From Lepisosteus oculatus (lineage: Eukaryota > Chordata > Actinopteri > Semionotiformes > Lepisosteidae), in assembly GCF_040954835.1 (NCBI RefSeq), contig NC_090716.1:1661605-1725604 (forward strand): 64,000 nt of DNA, given 5' to 3'. Shown here piece by piece: positions 52,701 through 61,700 of this stretch (position 1 is the first letter of the stretch; each line of letters opens with the position of its first letter). The notes under the pieces are model-generated. The model ran no database searches. It was not told the DNA's origin and saw nothing but the letters and a program-made list of their open reading frames with translations. The position numbers and the translations under genes are program-made.

Positions 52701-55700
52701 ATGTTGCAAAAATATATGTACCACAACTACTGGCAAATCAACTTCATCTACAACAACTACAGCTGCTACCCATACATCATCTAAGAGCACTACACCTCAG
52801 ACAACAACACAAGGACCCACTACAACTAAATTAACTAAATCTCCTGAAACCACTACAACTGTTCCCACCACCACTACTTCAACAACAACTGTGTCTACGG
52901 AGACAACTACAACAGAAAAACCAACAACTACAAAATCAACACATACAACCGGGACTACCACCACTGTTAAACCAACCACTTCTTCAGCAACAACTGTGAC
53001 CACAGAAACTACCACATCATCTTCTACTCCTATCCCTGTGACTTCAACTGCACCCATTAAAACAACATTCTCTTTTATTACTGGCAGAACTCGAATGCAC
53101 TCAACAGAGCATCAGGTTCAGACAACAAATACATTCACGACTACAACTACAACAGAAAAACCAACAACTACAAAATCAACAACACCAACCAAGACTACCA
53201 CTACTCTTAAACCAACTACTACTTCAGCAAAAACTGTGACCACAGAAACCACCACATCTACAACAGAAACCTCAACAGCTCCCTCTACATCCACCCATGT
53301 AGTCTCAACAACATCACAAGTTGTCACAACCCCTACTCCTGTCACCACAACAGAGACCACCTCTATACCCTCTTCTACAAGAGTAACCACAGCTTCATCC
53401 CCTGAGACAACAACGTCCTCATCAACAGAGAGCACCACTACTTCAACAACAACTGTGTCTACGGAGACAACTACAACAGAAAAACCAACAACTAGAAAAT
53501 CAACACAACCAACCAAAACTACCACTACTGTTAAACCAACCACTACTTCAGCAACAACTGTGACCACAGAAACCACCACATCTACAACAGAAACCTCAAC
53601 AGCTCCCTCTACATCCACCCATGTAGTCTCAACAACATCACAAGTAGTCACAACCCCTACTCCTGTCACCACAACAGAGACCACCTCTGTGCCCTCTTCT
53701 ACAAGAGTAACCACAACTTCATCCCCTGAGACAACAACGTCCTCATCAACAGAGAGCACCACTACTTCAACAACAACTTTATCTACTGAGACAACTACAA
53801 CAGAAAAACCAACAACTACAAAATCAACACAACCAACCGAGACTACCACCACTGTTAAACCAACCACTACTTCAGCAACAACTGTGACCACAGAAACCAC
53901 CACATCTACAACAGAAACCTCAACATCACCCTCTACATCCACCCTTGAACCCTCAACAACATCACAAGTAGTCACAACCCCCATTCCTGTCACCACAACA
54001 GAGACCACCTCTGTGCCCTCTTCTACAAGAGTAACCACAACTTCATCGCCTGAGACAACAACATCCTCATCAACAGAGAGCACCACTACTTCAACAACAA
54101 CTGTGTCTACGGAGAAAACTACAACAGAAAAACCAACAACTACAAAATCAACACAACCAACCGAGACTACCACCACTGTTAAACCAACCACTACTTCAGC
54201 AACAACTGTGACCACAGAACCCACAACACCTACAACAGAAACCTCAACAGCTCCCTCTACATCCACCCATGTAGTCTCAACAACATCACAAGTAGTCACA
54301 ACCCCCACTCCTGTCACCACAACAGAGACCACCTCTGTGCCCTCTTCTACAAGAGTAACCACAACTTCATCCCCTGAGACAACAACATCCTCATCAACAG
54401 AGAGCACCACTACTTCAACAACAACTGTGTCTACGGAGACAACCACAACAGAAAAACCAACAACTACAAAATTAACACAACCAACCGAGACTACCACCAC
54501 TGTTAAACCAACCACTTCTTCAGCAACAACTGTGACCACAGAAACCACCACTTCTACAACAGTAAAACAGAGTTCATATTCACCAACAGCTTCAACAACA
54601 GTGTTCACTCCTACTTCACACTGCACTGTGTGTGAATGGTCAGAATGGATTGATGTCAGTTATCCTACTTTTGGTCCAGATAATGGAGATAATGAAACCT
54701 ACACAAAGATTAGGGATTCTGGTATTCATATTTGCAACTCTCCAGAGGCAATTGAGTGCAGAGCAGTAGACTATCCAAATGCCCCCCTCTCAGACCTGGG
54801 GCAGCATGTGGAATGCAACCCATCAGTAGGACTGATTTGCAAAAACAAAGATCAGGGTATACCACCAATGTGCTTCAATTATAAGATCAAAGTTAAATGT
54901 TGCAAAAATATATGTACCACAACTACTGGCAAATCAACTTCATTTACAACAACTACAACTGCTACCCATACATCATCTAAGAGCACTACACCTCAGACAA
55001 CAACACAAGGACCCACTACAACTAAATTAACTAAATCTTCTGAAACCACTACAGCTGTTCCCACCACCACTACTTCAGCAACAACTGTGACCACAGAAAC
55101 CACCACATCTACAACAGAAAGCTCAACAGCTCCCTCTACATCCACCTATGTAGTCTCAACAACATCACAAGTAGTCACAACCCCTACTCCTGTCACCACA
55201 ACAGAGACCACCTCTGTGCCCTCTTCTACAAGAGTAACCACAACTTCATCCCCTGAGACAACAACATCCTCATCAACAGAGAGCACCACTACTTCAACAA
55301 CAACTGTGTCTACGGAGACAACTACAACAGAAAAACCAACAACTACAAAATCAACACAACCAACCGAGACTACCACCACTGCTAAACCAACTACTACTTC
55401 AACGACAACTGTGTCTACGGAGACAACTACAACAGCAAAACCGACAACTACAAAATCAACACAACCAACCGAGACTACCACCACTGCTAAACCAACTACT
55501 ACTTCAACGACAACTGTGTCTACGGAGACAACTACAACAGCAAAACCGACAACTACAAAATCAACACAACCAACCGAGACTACCACCACTGCTAAACCAA
55601 CTACTACTTCAGCAACAACTGTGTCTACGGAGACAACTACAACAGAAAAACCGACAACTACAAAATCAACACAACCAACCGAGACTACCACCACTGCTAA

Positions 55701-58700
55701 ACCAACTACTACTTCAGCAACAACTGTGTCTACGGAGACAACTACAACAGAAAAACCAATGACTACAAAATCAACACAACCAACCAAGACTACCACCAAT
55801 GCTAAACCAACTACTACTTCAACAACACATTCAAAAACAACTGAATGTGGCTGCCATTACAACGGGAAGCTGTTTCCACGTGGTATGTAAGATACTGTAT
55901 ATATATTTAGAACTATATGCTTTTTATGTGTCATTACATGTGAGGAAATTAACGAGTCAAATCAGAACATCTTTCTATACACAAATAATCATGACATTGT
56001 GAAAGACACCTCCCAGCCATGTTGAAGCAGATTTATCGGGAACCTTCACAAAACAGCTTGATAGACACTTTGATGAATAGGTTACCACCAACCAAACAGA
56101 CATAAATTATAACAGACATATAATTATGAATCTCTGCTTAAATCATCTAAATATCTGTCCATGTCTCATTCTTTATCCAGAAGGAGTCCTCTCAGACATT
56201 CTAAAATACTTCTTTAAATCTATTAGTGTGGGACAGATTTAAGACCAGAAATGAGTCTGAACAAACCAAAAATGCTAATCTGAACATATTAAGGTCAATA
56301 ACAATACAAAATGCAAAAATAGTTTTCCTACTAGTGCTTAACCCATTATTTCACCTTGTGTTTTAACGTTCAGGTTCACTGCTGTATAACACTACTGATG
56401 GCGATGACTGGTGCTTCACTGCTTTCTGCAACGAGACGTGTGAAATAGAGAAACACTCCAAGCACTGTCACACCACTGCTTCTCCTCCAACCACAAGCGC
56501 CCAGACCTCCACTGCAGTTGGCCCAACAACACCAGGGAAGACAACTACAGCCAAATCAACTCCCACAAAGACAGAGTCCTCCACTGCTGAGACATCAGCC
56601 ACAGCTCCAACCACCAGCCTCCCAACCACAACTCATCCATTAAACTGTGACCAGCTTACACCTCCTAGAAAGGTACTTTATATCTCACTTTCTGGGTATT
56701 ACTTGAATTAATAGGAAAATGTGTTTAGTTCTAAATGTTGCTCTTTAAAATAACATTATTGTGTAACTTACTGCAATTTCTTTAAATCAGTATTTTACTG
56801 AATTATTAAAATTATATTAAACACTAGTGTTTATTACCAGAACATCAAACAATTTGTGTCAATCTAAATAAGCATTTTAATTTCAAAATATCTGGTAATA
56901 TTACTGTACAGTAGGTGTCACATTTTATTACATTGGCACTGTATGAATATCTTGTTTTGCTTTGTTTCATTTTGATAATTATTATACTGTTTCTAAGCTT
57001 GACAGAAATGTGCAGAGACTTTGTCACACTATTGTGCCTTTGCTCAGTTTCATTCATCTTTTGTGCTAGCATGGCGAATCCTGGCACTTTGGCAACTGTA
57101 CCATGGCAACTTGCCAAGGAGGCTCCAACATCACACTACAGCCGGTGCCCTGTGAGCCTGTGACTAAACCACAGTGTGCCAATGGTCTGCCTCCGCTTGA
57201 GAAGTATGATGAATCTGGGTGCTGCGTCCGCTACGAGTGTCAATGTAAGATCTCCACAACAGCAAAGATTAAAAATGTATTTCAACATTATGACACAAAG
57301 ACAAACTAGGAAGACAAAACACCTTCAAGATTTGAACTCGCAAAATGACAAAACACAAACATGAAAGATTCTTCTGTTTTGATCTCACCTGAAAATTTGC
57401 ATGCACTCCCATACTTTTTCTTACTCTTAATTATAATACTATGTTAGTAGTTCAGGTGGGTAGCTGCGTCAGCATGCGTAGGCTGCAAAGGAACAAGTAA
57501 TAGGTTTATTCGATGCTGAAAAAACGAAGAAAGAAAACACAACGTTTCGGCCGTGGAGCCTTCTTCAGGTGAAGAAGGCTCCACGGCCGAAACGTTGTGT
57601 TCTCTTTCTTCGTTTTTTCAGCATGGAATAAACCTATTACTTGTTCCATTATAATACTATTACTACATTGATTTTTCTGTAACAACATTTTCATTTATTC
57701 CACCGAACTGTTCAGTTTTACATGTGGAAATGTGTGTCCATTATCCACTAACACATATTTCTTAATTTTCCTCTCATGCTCAAGTGATTTATTCTCACAC
57801 CCCTGTCACTACCTTGCTACAGAACACAATTTAGCTTAAACTGCAACAAATAAAGCAGAGCTTTACAACAGTCAAATTGTCTTTCAAAAAGAAACAAATC
57901 TATTTGATTTATATTAAAACACACATTTTTGTATGGGTTCCAATAAAAGCATCATATAAAACTTTAGTTTTAGAAATTGACTTACAGAAAACAGTTAAAG
58001 TAATGATCACAGCAGGTTATTTTCTGAGAAATGTTCAATTAAACATTTGAACATTTCTGAATACCAGGGCATTGTTAGGAAAACCTGCTTGGGATAGCAC
58101 AGATTGAATTCAGTTATTAAATACTGTATTATGAAAAATACAACATGAAAATCACCAAAACTATTAAACATGCATATACATAATATTCCTTTGCAAGTCT
58201 AGGATCCTTATCGGCTTGTCTGCTACATGTAGAACACCTGGCAAGTGGTCTTATCAACAAGTCTCTTGTGTGCCTCCCCAGGTGTCTGCTATGGGTGGGG
58301 AGACCCTCATTATGTCACCTTTGATGGACAATACTATGGCTTCCAAGGAAACTGCACCTACGTGTTGGTCAAGCAGATCATCCCCAAATACGACAACTTC
58401 ACCGTTATCATTGACAACTACAATTGCCACTCTGAGGATGGCCTGTCTTGCCCCAGGTCTCTGACTATCTATTACAAGTCGTATGAGGTGATTCTGGACC
58501 AGCGGACAATCAATGGAATCACTACAAACTTGGTAACTGTTTCCCTATTTGTTTAGTTGTTTAGAGGGCAGAAAGCTTTCTAAGAGGAACTTTAGGATGA
58601 GTTAAGACTTTCTTCTACCTTCATCAGAAGTCAAACTAAAGTGGAATAAACAACGAAAGGGATCATTCTAACTATTGTTATATAAATTTTTAACTTTAAA

Positions 58701-61700
58701 TTTATTCAAATCCCCTGATGAAATCAAAGGGTTTTGAATAAATTTAGGGATTTTTGTGCATATGATGAACAAAAAAATATCATATAAAAGTCTGACTTGT
58801 GTGTGCTTAAAAAATAAAAAAAAAGTTAGATTTTTGTATAGTAGTGCCACACAGAAGAAATCCATGTGACACCGCTGTATCATAACCCTATTATTTCATC
58901 AATTCTTCTCTGGCTGGGACTTCATCTGAAAAGATGTGTCCCATACTTCCAGGCAGAACTGTGCTAGTTTCTTTAGTTCCTGTGGTTTTTAGTGGTGATC
59001 AGCTTTCTCAAATGTTAGATTGAATGGAGGCCTGGATATTGACCTCAATACAATATGTAAACATTAAATGTTTTATTTAATGCTTATTTAATACAGTTAC
59101 ATTTTTTTACTTGCATCTTATAACTATAAAAAAAATAGTTTTTTTAATATTGAATAACATTCACAAAAATGTACCAGTCTGATGTTTGGATCAGTACAGT
59201 ATATTGTGTAAACTATACAATTGCACAAAATTTATAAAAACAAAATCAAAGCAAACATTAAACACAATTAGAATCTGTACAAATGAAAGAACCTGAGTGA
59301 TTCAAATAAGTGCATTTTTATGTTATTGTGTTTGTTATTAATCCATTCTTCTAAAATTTCTCAGATATATGTCAACCAAAAACGAATCATTCCAGCCTAT
59401 AAAAACAGCGTCTTTACAATTACAAGCAGTGGAATTGACATGGTTCTGGAAATCCCAGAGATCAACGCTCTAGTCTCATTCAAAGGCCTCATGTTCAGCA
59501 TCTTCTTGCCCTACTCCCTCTTCCATCACAACACGGAAGGACAGTGTGGTAAGAGGAGACTGTTCATTGTCTTCACGCTTATTCTAATCAGAGCTGTTGA
59601 GCAACTGTGATCATTGAGAGACGAGGGAGAAAACAAACGAGGAGCATTCTCTTAAGCTACATGCAAACGCCTCCTTGCATAGCTGTTTTAACAAACTTGA
59701 TCTGGTTATGTGTGTTTAATTAACTTAATTTATTTTCACATACACTGTATTCTAATTAAATTATCCTAATTAAATCTGCTTTCCTCTATTTTAAAGGTAA
59801 CTGTGACAACACAAGGAAAAATGACTGCAGGCTGCCAAATGGACAGATAGATCCCTCATGCCCTGACATGGCCAAACACTGGCGTATTCATGACAAGAAT
59901 AAACCCTACTGTGACACTACAACTACAGTGAAGCCTCCTGTGACAACACTGCCATCAAGAACAACAGAGTCACCCGTCTGCAATCCAGCCATCTGTGAGA
60001 TTATCTACGGAAAGTAAGCAGAATCAAGTGTAACCTCAAGAATCCTTGTGTTGTATCTTCATAGGACAGTAGTCACATTCCTCAAAAAGAAAATAAAAAA
60101 TTAGCACAAAAACAGGACAGCCACGCTTTACCTCTTAATGAACACTACCGCATAAACTCAAAATTCAATCTTATTAACACAGTAGAGAGCTGAGGGCAGA
60201 CAACGTCTGCTGTTTGAAATGTAGAACGTTTTGCTGTTGTGTGACTCGACGCAGCTGATGCGACCCCTCTGCCGCAGGGTGTTTGAAGAGTGCCGCACAG
60301 TGATTCCTGCGCTGCCCTTCTACGAGGCCTGCAGGTTTGACGTCTGCCACATGCCCCACACCAAGATCGGCTGCTCCAGCTTGCAAGCGTACGCCGCCCT
60401 GTGCGCATCGGTCGGAGTCTGCGTCGACTGGAGGAGCGCGACAGGGGGAGAATGCGGTAGGGCCAAGTCAGAAAACAGCGGGGTAGCTGCCTTCTTTACT
60501 GCTCAAGGGCTACCAGTGTACAGGAGAAAACATGTGAGCTCAACTGAGTACGGGCAACAACTGACCGAATCTGTGCTGTACCAGATACCACACTCAGCTC
60601 CATAAGAAATTCATTTTTAATTTCCACTAAACACATGATTGTCTCTTCAAGTTACTGTAGAACACAGCAGGAACTCAAGGTCCCCTTTTCTGCTCCTATA
60701 CAGACTATAACTGCTCAGCAACCAAGGTGTACAAGCCATGTGGACCAGCAGTGCAGCCAACCTGCAATGCAAGGTAAGTGAAATGAGTTGCCTTCAGCTG
60801 AGCACACACTAAGATTTACCTTTGTGATTCTCTTTATCATACTTTTGAATTATTATGCAATAAAACAATCCCATACACTCAATTTAAGTTTCAAAGCTAT
60901 TTGTATGCCACAAAAATAAAGCACAGTCATCATTTTCTAGACAATTCTCAAGATCAGACTCCAGATCTAATAATATGTACAGTGTTACATTTTCTATCAG
61001 TCACACTAAACACAGGCTAAACACAAATGCTGTGTTCACACTTTTAAACAGGTACAATGAGAAATTCATCCAGCAGAGCAGCAGAGAGCAGACAAGTGAC
61101 TTCACTGAGGGCTGCTTCTGCCCCCAGGGGACGATCCTGTTCAACTCCTTCTCAGACATCTGTGTCCCCTCCTGCGGTAAGGACTGCTGGCCCCCACACT
61201 GGGTTACAGAAGTTACAGAGTACCCACCTTCCAGGTCAATCCAGCGCTAGTACACTGTTTACAGTGAAATACATGACGTTTGGGAAGCTAGACATAATTA
61301 GCACTTTATTAGTTATTTTTCAGGCTTTATTTTCAGTTTTCTTTTATTGTTGTTTATAAAAGAGATCCGCACAGAGGATGAAGCTACAGCAGTATTCACT
61401 GAGGAATTAACTCTGTTTTAAAACTTTCTGTTTAGACTGCACTGGACCAGATGGGAAACCAAAACTGGTAATGACATTTTATATGTTATTGTTTTTTCTT
61501 TATTTGTGTCTTATTCGATTAATTACCAGTATGTCAATGGTCAAGATAAGAGATCTTTAAAGCAGGAGCTCTTTCCCTCCACATACTCTTCTGCATAGCT
61601 GAGCTAACGGCAGGTGCCCGAGGGCAGGATAAGCTGGTGCATTCACTCTGTGTGTCTGCCCTCAGCCTGGCGAGACGTGGGACAGTAACTGCAACGAGTG

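Noticed and set aside
50706..55799. Long minus-strand open frames rich in Gly and Val over the giant exon
   Set aside because: Complement of Thr/Pro/Ser codons (ACN/CCN/TCN), which read as Gly/Val on the other strand. The + frame carries the CysD domains.
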